DNA of 34,131 nucleotides from Acidimicrobiaceae bacterium (GTDB taxonomy: Bacteria; Actinomycetota; Acidimicrobiia; Acidimicrobiales; Bog-793), in NCBI GenBank assembly GCA_003139355.1, contig PLIM01000107.1:1-34131 (forward strand), written 5' to 3'. The notes beneath the pieces were generated by a model. That model saw nothing but the letters and a program-made list of their open reading frames with translations, was not told the origin of the DNA and made no database searches. Positions 15,357 to 23,881 of this stretch are shown piece after piece (position 1 is the stretch's first letter; every line of letters begins with the position of its first letter). The translations under genes and the position numbers were made by a program.

Positions 15357-15755
15357 TGTGCGCGCGAGCGGGTCGACTCATCCGGACGAGTGCCGGGGTT
15401 GCGGCGTTGTCCGGGAGGGTGCGATCTTGACGGCTCGAGCCGGGCTCTCGACGCGCGGACAGATCACAGTGAGCTCGTCGCCCGGCACCGACTGCGGCAT
15501 CGCCAGTCCTACGAAGGCGGTCGGCGGCTGGACCCGATGGAACCCTCACGACGCCCGCACGGTCAAGCGCAGCAGTCGGGGAGGGTCGACTGTACCGGTT
15601 AAGCATCGACGGAGGCACGATCGTTTGCGGTTCGTGCGACGTGGCCGGCCGCCGCCGTCCGAGCCTCGACGCGTTGTCGGGATCGGGACTCACGCCCGGG
15701 TGACGAGCCTGGTACGTTTCGTGATTGCCGCCGGATCTGACAGGGCGGCTGACGG
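15357..15755. other. 399-base stretch between the IS and the LacI gene
   Basis: Several overlapping frames exist but none shows family likeness; they are Arg/Gly-rich and lack a hydrophobic core. The right end must hold the promoter of the repressor gene. No repeat or RNA gene was found. Confidence 0.4.
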
Positions 15756-16889
15756 GTGGAGACCGTGCAACACGAGACCGGCCCGCGTCGCCGGGTGACG
15801 ATAGCCGACATAGCACTTCGAGCGGGAGTCTCGAAGGGTGCCGTATCGTACGCTCTGAACGGCAAGCCGGGGATTTCGGAGGCGACTCGCCGTCGCATTC
15901 TCGATATCTCCGAGGAGTTTGGATGGTATCCGAACAGTGCAGCCCGCGCGCTCTCGGCTGCGCGTGCTCGCGCGTGCGGGCTGGTGCTTGCACGCCCGGC
16001 GCGCACGCTCGCCTTCGAGCCGTTCTTCATGCAGCTCTTGGCCGGGATCGAGGCCGAACTGTCCTCCCGCTCGGTCGGTCTCACCATCCAGGTCGTCGAC
16101 GACGTCGAGGCCGAGATGGCGGTCTACCGTCGCTGGTGGGCAGAGCACCGCGTCGACGGCGTGCTCGTCAAGGACCTCCGCATCGTCGATCCCAGGGTTG
16201 AGCAGATCGAGCAGCTCGGGCTCCCGGCCGTCGTCATCGGCGGTCCTGAGGGTACCGGCAGCCTCTCGGCGGTATGGAGCGACGACGCGGGCGCGGTTGT
16301 CGAGGTCGTGCGATACCTCGCGCGGCTTGGCCACGAGCGGATCGCGCGGGTTGCAGGCGTCCCTGAGTTCCTCCACACCGAGATCCGGACCGAAGCGTTC
16401 CTTGCGACCATGGCGGAGCTTTCGCTTTCGTCACAGGTTCTCACGACCGACTACATGGCCGAGAGCGGAGCCCAAGTGACCCGCCAGCTCCTCTCCGACC
16501 GCAGGCCCCCCACGGCGATCGTCTACGACAACGACGTGCTTGCTGTCGCGGGCCTTGGGGTCGCGCACGAGATGGGCCTCTCGGTCCCACGAGACGTATC
16601 CCTCGTCGGGTGGGACGACTCGCTGTACACCCAGGCGGTCCACCCGCCGCTCACCGCGGTGACGAGGGACATCGTTGTGATGGGGATGCACGCGGCGAGC
16701 GCCCTCCTCGCGCTCATCGACGACGGAGTCGTCACCCGAGCTGGCGAGGTTTGCGGCCAGCTCATCCCGCGCGGCACTACCGGCCGCCCGCCCGGTGCCG
16801 CTAGCGGCTCCACCCGGGCACCCCGCCCCTTTGCTCGCCGGCAGCGCGACGAGCGGGATGGCTTGACGCTTAACCGAAAAAGTAGTTGA
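15756..16889 (+). CDS. LacI-family transcriptional regulator
   Basis: Residues 13-65 are a LacI helix-turn-helix and hinge: VTIADIALRAGVSKGAVSYA, LNGKPGISEATRRRIL, then NSAARALSAARA. A periplasmic-binding-protein-like sensor follows (GLVLARPARTLAFEPFFMQL, VDGVLVKDLRIVD, TAIVYDNDVLAVAGL, VPRDVSLVGWDDS, HPPLTAVTRDI). Such proteins bind a palindromic operator as dimers and release it on binding a sugar. The gene starts with GTG; its last codons overlap a palindrome that may be its operator. Ninety-seven bases downstream begins a glycosidase gene followed by an ABC importer, so it is very likely the local repressor of that operon. The C-terminal 40 residues are an Arg/Pro-rich extension beyond the usual fold. 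Confidence 0.92.
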   Translation: METVQHETGPRRRVTIADIALRAGVSKGAVSYALNGKPGISEATRRRILDISEEFGWYPNSAARALSAARARACGLVLARPARTLAFEPFFMQLLAGIEAELSSRSVGLTIQVVDDVEAEMAVYRRWWAEHRVDGVLVKDLRIVDPRVEQIEQLGLPAVVIGGPEGTGSLSAVWSDDAGAVVEVVRYLARLGHERIARVAGVPEFLHTEIRTEAFLATMAELSLSSQVLTTDYMAESGAQVTRQLLSDRRPPTAIVYDNDVLAVAGLGVAHEMGLSVPRDVSLVGWDDSLYTQAVHPPLTAVTRDIVVMGMHAASALLALIDDGVVTRAGEVCGQLIPRGTTGRPPGAASGSTRAPRPFARRQRDERDGLTLNRKSS

Positions 16890-16897
16890 CTTACTTT
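16879..16897 (+). promoter_or_regulatory. candidate LacI-family operator overlapping a -35-like element
   Basis: AAAGTAGTTGACTTACTTT contains inverted arms AAAGTA and TACTTT around a seven-base centre. It covers the repressor's stop codon and includes TTGACT (16886-16891), a -35-like hexamer reading toward the glycosidase gene. It is a markedly AT-rich island in GC-rich sequence. No convincing -10 was found at the right distance, so the promoter half of the call is weaker. Confidence 0.45.
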
Positions 16898-16986
16898 ACG
16901 GAATGTTTACGGCGCGGTGTCAGGTGTGCCCTTGGTCGAGTGGCTGTGTAGCGGTGCGCGCGCAACCACGGGAAGCTTAGGGAGAA

Positions 16987-18972
16987 GTGGTGTCACAGCT
17001 GGGCCAGGGTCGTCCTTGGATTGGTGCCAACTTCTGGTCGCGTGCGGGCGGGCCGCATATGTGGAGTCGCTACGACGCGAAAGTTGTGCGCCAAGAGCTG
17101 GCCGTGCTCGCCGAGCACGGCTGCAACGTCACTCGCTCCTTCTGCTTCTGGCCTGATTTCGTGCCGGAGCCCGAGCACCTCGACCCGTCGGTGCTTGAGC
17201 GGTTCAGTGACTTTCTCGACGCACACTCGGAGGCGGGCCTGGGGACGATCCCCACCTTCATCGTCGGCCACATGTCCGGCCAGAACTGGGACCCTGCGTG
17301 GCGGGCGGGGCGAGACCTGTACCGCGACGTGTGGTTCGTGTCTCAGCAGGCCTGGTTTGCCGCGGAGATCGCCCGGCGCTTCGGTGCCCACCCATCGATC
17401 GTCGGCTGGCTCGTCTCCAACGAGATGCCGCATTACGGGGGCGCCGGCACGACGGACGAGGTCACCGCCTGGGCGCGCATCCTCGTCCAGGCCATACGGT
17501 CGTCAGGCGCGACCCAGCCGGTGTCGCTCGGAGACGGCGTGTGGGGCGTCGAGGTGTCCGGGCGCGACAACGGCTACTCGCTGCGCGCGCTTGCACCGAT
17601 CGTCGACTTCATCGGCCCGCACGTCTACCCGATGCTGGATGACCAGGTCCGCCAGATCCTGACGGCGGCGTTCGTCTGCGAGCTTTCGAGATCCTTCGAC
17701 AAGCCCGTCATCCTCGAAGAGTTCGGCGTCAGCTCCGATTTCGCCTCGGGAGAGAACGCGGCCGGCTACTACCGTCAGGTCCTCTACACGACGCTGCTTG
17801 CCGGGTGCCGCGGCTGGATCGCCTGGAACAACTGCGACTACGACGCGCTGCGCGACGAGGATCCCTATCGTCACCACGTCTTCGAGCTCCATTTCGGGCT
17901 GACCGACTCGAAGGGCAGCCCGAAGCCCCAGCTCGTCGAGATGAAGCGTTTCGCCGACAAGCTCGGTGAGCTCGCGCCCGACGGGTGGGAGACCGTCGCC
18001 GGTGACGCGGTCATCGTCGTCCCGGAGCACCTCGAGCGGGTGCTTCCCTTCGCCCCCCAGCAGTACCGCGACGACATCCGGGACGACCTGTTGCAGTGCT
18101 ACGTCGCCGCAAAGGAGGCGGACCTGCCGGTTTCACTGCTGCGGGAGAGCGACGGCCTGCCGGCGGGCGCGCGCCTGTACCTCGTCCCGAGCGCCAAGCT
18201 GATCACCGGACCGGGGTGGGAGCGGCTCCACGCGCTCGCAGAGGGCGGTGCCACCGTGTACGTGTCGTACTTCGCGGGGAGCACGAACAGACAGCGGGGC
18301 CCGTGGATGTCCTGGCTCGACGAGCTCTTCGGCGTGCGCCACCTCCTGCGTTACGGCCTCGTCGACCCGATCGTCGAGGACGTGGTCACCTTCGAGCTGC
18401 TCGAGGATCTGGGCGAGCTCGGCCCCGGCGCGGAACTGTCCTTCAAGGTCGGCGGGAGCCCGAGCGCCCGGTCGTACCTGCCCGTGGAGCCGATCGACGC
18501 GAAGGTCCTGGCCGTCGACGGCGCTGGGCGTCCTGCGCTGCTTCGGCACTCCATCGGTGCCGGCTCAACGGTGCTCTGCACCTATCCGATTGAGCACATG
18601 GCCGCCCACCGAGCCTCGGCGAACCCGGAGGACACGTGGCAGCTGTACTCCGCCCTGGCCTCGTCGGCCGGCGTCGCAAGGCCGGTGCGCGTGGACGATC
18701 CCCGCGTGCTCGTCGGCGGCATCCGCGTCGGGAACGGTGAGATCGCCGTGTTCGTCAACTGCTCGAGCGACACCGTCGCCGTCGAGCCCATCGTGACCGG
18801 TTCGGTGGAGCTGTCGCCGCCTGGAGTATGGTCGAGACTGGAGCCGTTCGGCGTCGCGGCGGTGCGTTGTGAGGGCTCCAGCACCGCGGCGCCGACCGGA
18901 CGACTTGCCGGACCGGCATGGGATTTAGTGGAGAGCACGAGAGAGGAGGAGGAGGAAGAGGGCGTATTCTGA
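16987..18972 (+). CDS. GH5-like glycoside hydrolase (beta-mannanase/cellulase clan), cytoplasmic
   Basis: Residues 1-320 form a clan GH-A barrel of the kind found in endo-beta-mannanase-like proteins. The acid/base is Glu146 in LVSNEMPHYG, the nucleophile Glu245 in VILEEFGVSS, and IGPHVYP carries a conserved His-Tyr pair. From about residue 340 to 530 a glutaminase-amidotransferase-like domain resembles the non-catalytic trimerisation domain of GH42 enzymes (PAGARLYLVPSAKLIT, GGATVYVSYFAGS). A beta-rich end and an acidic EEEEEEGVF tail follow. No signal peptide is present, so it should act on imported oligosaccharides. The start is GTG 16987, preceded by GGGAGA. It leads an operon with the ABC importer genes that follow. 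The exact linkage cut (beta-mannoside, beta-glucoside or other) is not decided by sequence. Confidence 0.83.
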   Translation: MVSQLGQGRPWIGANFWSRAGGPHMWSRYDAKVVRQELAVLAEHGCNVTRSFCFWPDFVPEPEHLDPSVLERFSDFLDAHSEAGLGTIPTFIVGHMSGQNWDPAWRAGRDLYRDVWFVSQQAWFAAEIARRFGAHPSIVGWLVSNEMPHYGGAGTTDEVTAWARILVQAIRSSGATQPVSLGDGVWGVEVSGRDNGYSLRALAPIVDFIGPHVYPMLDDQVRQILTAAFVCELSRSFDKPVILEEFGVSSDFASGENAAGYYRQVLYTTLLAGCRGWIAWNNCDYDALRDEDPYRHHVFELHFGLTDSKGSPKPQLVEMKRFADKLGELAPDGWETVAGDAVIVVPEHLERVLPFAPQQYRDDIRDDLLQCYVAAKEADLPVSLLRESDGLPAGARLYLVPSAKLITGPGWERLHALAEGGATVYVSYFAGSTNRQRGPWMSWLDELFGVRHLLRYGLVDPIVEDVVTFELLEDLGELGPGAELSFKVGGSPSARSYLPVEPIDAKVLAVDGAGRPALLRHSIGAGSTVLCTYPIEHMAAHRASANPEDTWQLYSALASSAGVARPVRVDDPRVLVGGIRVGNGEIAVFVNCSSDTVAVEPIVTGSVELSPPGVWSRLEPFGVAAVRCEGSSTAAPTGRLAGPAWDLVESTREEEEEEGVF

Positions 18973-19075
18973 GTCAGCCCGCGCAGGACCGGTCGGAGAT
19001 CGGGTGGTCAGGCAGGGGCGGCACTACGGGCGCAGCGTTGCTGCGAGCAACCCAAGACAGGAGAGAACCGGAATC

Positions 19076-20845
19076 ATGTTAATCCACAAGAGAAAGATGG
19101 CAGTCGGGTTCGCCGTCGCCGTCGCGGCGGCGTCACTGATGCTGCCGCTGCTCACGATGGGCGCTTCCGCTGCAACGCGTCATGCGAGCTCTAAATTGTC
19201 GTTGACCAGCCTCCCGCGCAACCAGACCGTCTACACGAGCGGTGTCGCGTACGGCGCACCGAGCGCCTGGAACCCGATGAACGTGGGCGCCATGGCGACC
19301 GGCACAGAGGGTCTGGTCTACGAGACCCTGGAGCTGTACAACCCGGTGACCAACGGTTACATCAACTGGCTGGCCAGGAGCGTTACCGTTAGCGGGCTCA
19401 CGTGTACCATTCAGTTGCGCAACGGCATCAAATGGAGCAACGGGAAACCGCTCACTTCGGCCGACGTTGCCTACACGATCATGCTTGCGAAGACGAACCT
19501 AGCTGTCCCCTACAGCAACCTGGGCCCGTACATCAAGAGCGTCACGACGCCCACGAGCTCAAAGGTGGTTGTCACCTTCAAGAGTGCGGCGTACACGCAG
19601 TGGCAGAACTTCCTCTGGCACAACCCGATCATCAACAAGGCGATCTGGTCGGCGATGACACCGGCGAATCAGGTGACCGGCGCGAACACCAACCCTGTCG
19701 GGACCGGCCCGATGCTGTTCTACGCCGCCAACGACCAAGAGGTTGCTTACAACGTCAACCCCAACTGGTGGGCGACCAAGGACCTCGGTCTGAAGTTCCA
19801 CTTCACGTACCTCGTTGACGTCGTGAACGGCAGCAACAACGTCGAGCTCGGACAGCTGCTCGCTGGCAACATCGACCTGAGCAACAACTTCCTTCCTGGC
19901 ATCGCGTCGCTGATCACCTCACCGGCGTCGACAGGAAAGCTCAACAGCAACGGTGGGTACGGTCTCGCGACCTACTACCCAACGGCACCGTTCATGATGT
20001 CGGCCAACACCGTCTGGCTGGAGCCCAACTTGACCAAGGCTCCGATGAGCAACCTGAACTTCCGTGAGGCGCTGGCGTACGGGATCAACCCGGGGGAGAT
20101 CGCAAGCGTGATCTACGACAACCTCGTGGATCCGGCGGGTCCGATCGGATTGCTGCCGAACCTCACCCCGTTCATCAACAAGACTGTGTTGAAGAAGTAC
20201 GGGTTCAGCTACAACCCGGCCAAGGCGAAGGCGTTCTTGGCGGCGTCGGAGAGGCAGGCCGGCGGCTACAAGAAGGGTGAGAGCATCACGATCCAGGACC
20301 CGGACGGCTGGACGGACTGGAACTCAGCCACCGACGTCATCGTGCAGGAGCTCAAGGCGGTCGGCATCAATGCCGTCGCGTACTTCCCTCAGGACCCAAC
20401 ACGCAATAGCAACCTGACAGACGGGACCTACCAGCTGGCGCTCGACAACAACGCTGGACCGAGCTCCAACCCGTGGTCGTACTTCGACCGCGTATTCCAG
20501 CTGCCGATCTTGAAGCAGCAGACTGCGCAGCTCAACTGGGAGCGTGACAGCAACCCGGCAGCGTGGAAGCTCGTCGGGGAGATCGGTGGAATCGCACCGT
20601 CGAATAAGGTCGCGATCCAGAAGATCTACACGCAACTAGAGACGATCTTCCTGCAGACACTGCCGGAAATCCCGCTCTGGTACAACGGCGCGTGGGCGCA
20701 GTACCAAACCACGTACTGGAAGCACTTCCCGTCTTCGACCGTTAAGACGGACCAGTACACCCCCGTCATGTGGGGCGGCTGGCTCGGCAACATGACCACT
20801 GTTCTTGGGCTGGCTCAGTTAAGGCCCGTCCCCGGAGCGTCATAG
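19076..20845 (+). CDS. ABC transporter substrate-binding protein, SBP_bac_5 (peptide/oligosaccharide) family
   Basis: The ATG at 19076 starts a clear export signal: KRK charge, a 25-residue hydrophobic stretch (MAVGFAVAVAAASLMLPLL) and a small-residue site near GASAA. No lipobox cysteine is present, so anchoring is uncertain. Family marks include GTEGLVYETLELYNP, the RNGIKWSNGKPLTSADVAYT motif typical of family 5 binding proteins, GTGPMLFYA and NLNFREALAYGINPGEIASV. The mature protein is rich in Asn, Thr and Trp, as in sugar-binding members of this family. AGGAG lies about 12 bases upstream. It captures the substrate outside the membrane for the two permeases encoded next. Glycosidase and LacI neighbours favour an oligosaccharide over a peptide. 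Confidence 0.9.
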   Translation: MLIHKRKMAVGFAVAVAAASLMLPLLTMGASAATRHASSKLSLTSLPRNQTVYTSGVAYGAPSAWNPMNVGAMATGTEGLVYETLELYNPVTNGYINWLARSVTVSGLTCTIQLRNGIKWSNGKPLTSADVAYTIMLAKTNLAVPYSNLGPYIKSVTTPTSSKVVVTFKSAAYTQWQNFLWHNPIINKAIWSAMTPANQVTGANTNPVGTGPMLFYAANDQEVAYNVNPNWWATKDLGLKFHFTYLVDVVNGSNNVELGQLLAGNIDLSNNFLPGIASLITSPASTGKLNSNGGYGLATYYPTAPFMMSANTVWLEPNLTKAPMSNLNFREALAYGINPGEIASVIYDNLVDPAGPIGLLPNLTPFINKTVLKKYGFSYNPAKAKAFLAASERQAGGYKKGESITIQDPDGWTDWNSATDVIVQELKAVGINAVAYFPQDPTRNSNLTDGTYQLALDNNAGPSSNPWSYFDRVFQLPILKQQTAQLNWERDSNPAAWKLVGEIGGIAPSNKVAIQKIYTQLETIFLQTLPEIPLWYNGAWAQYQTTYWKHFPSSTVKTDQYTPVMWGGWLGNMTTVLGLAQLRPVPGAS

Positions 20846-20871
20846 CGGTTATCAGCTAGCCTGATGCGAAC

Positions 20872-20916
20872 CCGGCCACCTCGCCTCCTGCCAGGCGCAG
20901 GAGATGGGGTGGCCGG
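20872..20916 (+). terminator. intercistronic hairpin between binding-protein and permease genes
   Basis: Arms 20872-20891 and 20897-20916 pair over nine outer bases (CCGGCCACC) and seven inner bases (CTCCTGC), with a four-base internal mismatch and a five-base loop. The position suggests a partial terminator or mRNA stabiliser that lets the binding protein be made in excess of the membrane parts. No T run follows. Confidence 0.55.
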
Positions 20917-20949
20917 TCGCAACGGGCAGCGGATCCACGAGGGAGAGCC

Positions 20950-21942
20950 GTGCGACGGTACCTGCTGAGGAAGCTCCTCATCTACATACTTACGTTCTTC
21001 ATCGCGGCCACGCTCGACTGGGTCCTGCCGAGATTGGTCCCTGGTAACCCAATTCAGCAGTTGCTGGCGAAGATCGAACTGCAGCCCGGGACGTACAACG
21101 CGACTTACAAGCTGTACATGCACAGCTTCGGCTTCGACCGCCCGTGGTGGGACCAGTACCTGAGCTTCTGGAAGGCCCTTTTCCACGGGAACCTCGGGAT
21201 AAGCATCTACGACTTCCCAAAGCCGGTTACGTCGGTCATTGCCGACTACGTGTTGTTCACCCTGGCGCTGCTCATCCCAGCAATCCTGCTGGCGTACTAT
21301 GCGGGGAACAAGGTCGGCGCCATGGCGGCTCGCCGCAAGTCGCTGGACAATACGGTCCTTCCGGTCGGCTACCTACTCACGGCGACCGCGTACCCCTGGC
21401 TGGCTCTGCTTCTCGCCTTCCTGCTCGCTGCAGGTGGCATCGGCCACTTCTTCCCCATCTCGGGTGGCTTCGCGTACGGCCTCCTCCCGAACTGGGACTG
21501 GGCCTTCGTCTGGAGCCTCATGACACACTGGTTCCTGCCGTTCCTCACCTTGTTCCTGGTCGCCTTCGGCGGCTGGGCGATCGGGATGAGGAATCTCATC
21601 ATCTACGAGCTCGAGTCCGACTACACCCATTACCTAGAGGCGCTTGGCGCGCCCAGCAGGCTCGTACGCAAGTACGCGTACCGCAACGCGATGCTGCCCC
21701 AGCTCACCGGGCTGGCTCTGCAGCTCGGCGTCATCGTGGGCGGGGCGATCGTCACCGAGGTGACGTTCGCGTACCCCGGTCTCGGCTACCTCATCTTCCA
21801 GGCCGTCGGCAACGACGACTACTTCTTGCTGCAAGGCATCTTCTTGTTCATCATCGTCGGCGTTCTCGCTGCCAACTTCATCGTCGACATCGTCTACGTG
21901 ATCGTCGATCCTCGCACCCGGGTCGGGATCAGCGGTGCGTAG
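20950..21942 (+). CDS. ABC transporter permease, DppB/OppB type
   Basis: The 330-residue protein begins with RRYLLRKLLIYILTFFIAAT, the usual first helix of DppB-type permeases, and has six predicted helices. It carries the coupling-loop motif (EALGAPSRLVRKYAYRNAML) followed by PQLTGLALQLGVIVGGAIV and VTEVTFAYPGLGYL, all typical. It should pair with the next gene product to form the import channel. GTG 20950 is preceded by GAGGGAGAG. The N-terminal loop has WWDQYLSFWKALFHGNLGIS, a normal signature for this family. Confidence 0.92.
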   Translation: MRRYLLRKLLIYILTFFIAATLDWVLPRLVPGNPIQQLLAKIELQPGTYNATYKLYMHSFGFDRPWWDQYLSFWKALFHGNLGISIYDFPKPVTSVIADYVLFTLALLIPAILLAYYAGNKVGAMAARRKSLDNTVLPVGYLLTATAYPWLALLLAFLLAAGGIGHFFPISGGFAYGLLPNWDWAFVWSLMTHWFLPFLTLFLVAFGGWAIGMRNLIIYELESDYTHYLEALGAPSRLVRKYAYRNAMLPQLTGLALQLGVIVGGAIVTEVTFAYPGLGYLIFQAVGNDDYFLLQGIFLFIIVGVLAANFIVDIVYVIVDPRTRVGISGA

Positions 21943-21969
21943 AACCAACGCCGCGCCCAGGAGGCCAAC

Positions 21970-22890
21970 ATGACGGTGCTCGGAACCGACGAGGCCACCG
22001 CAGACAGGGGCGCGCCCGTCGCGGGCGCCGGGGCAGGCGCGCCGAAGCGTAGGCGCTTCGAGTTCCTCTACTTCGCGCTGCGCAACAAGAAGCTGATCAT
22101 CGGGCTCAGCGTCGTGCTGCTGTTCGTTCTCTTCGCGATCTTCGGCCCGCTGTTCGTTCAACACCCGCTGACCGCGTACGGCCCGCCGAGGCACACGCCG
22201 TCGGGGACCTACTATTTCGGCACGGACTACTTCGGTCTAGATGTCTTTACCCAGTTCGTATATGGCTTGCGGGAGAGCCTTTTCGTTGGGCTCATAGGCG
22301 GTTGCGGCGCGACCGTGATCGGCATGACCCTCGGTTTCATTTCTGGCTACAAGGGGGGCCTCATTGACGAGGGGCTCAACGTGCTTTGCAACGTGGAGCT
22401 CACGATCCCTGGCCTGGTGCTGCTGATCCTTATTGCGGGCTTTCTTCACCACACGAGCCCCCTCATCGAAGGGCTCCTGATCGCGTGCACCACGTGGACT
22501 TGGTCCATGCGCGCGATTCGAGCACAGACCTTCTCGTTGGTTTCGCGGGACTTCGTCGGCCTCGCCCGGCTTTCGGGCGAGAAGAGCCGATCGATCATTG
22601 TGCGAGAGATCGCGCCCAACATGAGCTCGTATCTGTTTCTGGTCTTCATCCTCCTTTTCGGTGGTTCCATCCTCGTGGCGGCGAGCTTCGACTTTCTCGG
22701 CCTCGGCCCGGCCGGTGGCATGTCTCTCGGCATCATGATGATGAACGCCGCCGACTGGAGCGCGCTCCCGCTGCACACGTGGTGGTGGTTCGTCCCGCCG
22801 GGGGCCGCGATCACCTGCGTCGTTGGGGGCCTCTACTTGGCCAACGTCGGCCTCGACGAGGTATTCAACCCCAAGCTGAGGGAGCTGTAA
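21970..22890 (+). CDS. ABC transporter permease, DppC/OppC type
   Basis: The 306-residue protein has a charged N-terminal tail, then LIIGLSVVLLFVLFAIFGPL, FGTDYFGLDVFTQFVYGLRE and SLFVGLIGGCGATVIGMTLG, all hallmarks of DppC/OppC subunits. The coupling loop reads SRDFVGLARLSGEKSRSIIV, followed by EIAPNMSSYLFLVFILLFGG. AGGAGG stands directly upstream of ATG 21970, which lies 27 bases after the previous stop. A short tail FNPKLREL closes it. It forms the second half of the membrane channel. Confidence 0.92.
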   Translation: MTVLGTDEATADRGAPVAGAGAGAPKRRRFEFLYFALRNKKLIIGLSVVLLFVLFAIFGPLFVQHPLTAYGPPRHTPSGTYYFGTDYFGLDVFTQFVYGLRESLFVGLIGGCGATVIGMTLGFISGYKGGLIDEGLNVLCNVELTIPGLVLLILIAGFLHHTSPLIEGLLIACTTWTWSMRAIRAQTFSLVSRDFVGLARLSGEKSRSIIVREIAPNMSSYLFLVFILLFGGSILVAASFDFLGLGPAGGMSLGIMMMNAADWSALPLHTWWWFVPPGAAITCVVGGLYLANVGLDEVFNPKLREL

Positions 22891-22894
22891 GACG

Positions 22895-23881
22895 GTGGGA
22901 CTCAAGGTAGACCAGCTGAGGATCTGCTATCGCACGCTCCGCGGCGACGTCACGGCGGTGGACGACGTCACCTTCGACATCGCTGACGGGGAGATCATGG
23001 GGCTCGCCGGTGAGTCGGGCTGCGGCAAGTCAACGCTCGGCAATAGCCTCATCCGCATGGACGTGCGCATGCGGCAGCTCGGCGGTCGCGTCGAGCTGGA
23101 TGGCGCGGAACTGCCGATATCGGACGCGCGGGCGATGCGCGACTACCGCTTCAAGGTGGTGTCGATCATCCCGCAGTACGCGATGAGCGCGCTGAATCCG
23201 ACGCGCCGGGTCGGCAAGATGGTGTCCGAGCTGCTGAGGTCGAGGGGCTTCGACTACAAGTCCGCGCTTCCCGAGTTCGAGCGCCGCGTCAAACTGGTCG
23301 GGCTCGACGCTGACATCCTCAAGCGGTACCCGATCGAGCTCTCAGGTGGGATGAAGCAGCGTGTCGTGATGATCGTCTCGACGCTTCTCAACCCGTCGCT
23401 GCTCATCGCCGACGAGATCACTTCCGCCCTGGATGTCTCCACCCAGCGCGCAGTCGGAGAGATGCTGCTCGAGTTCCGCGATCGGAACTTCGTGAAGACC
23501 ACGATGGTGATCACTCACGACCTGTCGATCCTCGCGCAGGTCGCGGACACGATCCTGATCATGTACGCGGGCAAGCTCGCCGAGAAGGCGAGGACCGACG
23601 TGGTCATCGGCAGCCCGCTCCACCCCTACACCCAGCTGCTCATTTCCTCGCTCCCGGAGGTGGGAGTCCGCCACGACGAGCACACTCTCGTCGGTATCCC
23701 GGGCCGTCCCCCCCCGCTGCTCAATCCCCCGTCTGGCTGTAGGTTCCGCGACCGCTGCCCGTTCGCCTTCGACCGCTGCGCGGCGGATCCGCCGTTCGTG
23801 GAGGTCCAGCCCGGTCATTCGGTGGCGTGCTGGCTTCATGCGGATGGCGTTTCGCCGGCGGGAGGAGCTGAGCAGTGCTGA
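22895..23881 (+). CDS. ABC transporter ATP-binding protein, DppD/OppD type
   Basis: All ATPase motifs are present: Walker A GESGCGKST, Q-loop SIIPQYAMSALNP, signature ELSGGMKQRVVM, Walker B LLIADEITSALD and the switch histidine in VITHDL. The C-terminal oligopeptide-type extension has four cysteines (GCRFRDRCPFAFDRC and VACWLH) with PPLLNPPSG before it. In related proteins this Cys set is proposed or shown to hold an iron-sulfur cluster. It starts with GTG four bases after the previous stop, so it is tightly coupled. It energises the importer with the next gene product. Confidence 0.92.
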   Translation: MGLKVDQLRICYRTLRGDVTAVDDVTFDIADGEIMGLAGESGCGKSTLGNSLIRMDVRMRQLGGRVELDGAELPISDARAMRDYRFKVVSIIPQYAMSALNPTRRVGKMVSELLRSRGFDYKSALPEFERRVKLVGLDADILKRYPIELSGGMKQRVVMIVSTLLNPSLLIADEITSALDVSTQRAVGEMLLEFRDRNFVKTTMVITHDLSILAQVADTILIMYAGKLAEKARTDVVIGSPLHPYTQLLISSLPEVGVRHDEHTLVGIPGRPPPLLNPPSGCRFRDRCPFAFDRCAADPPFVEVQPGHSVACWLHADGVSPAGGAEQC

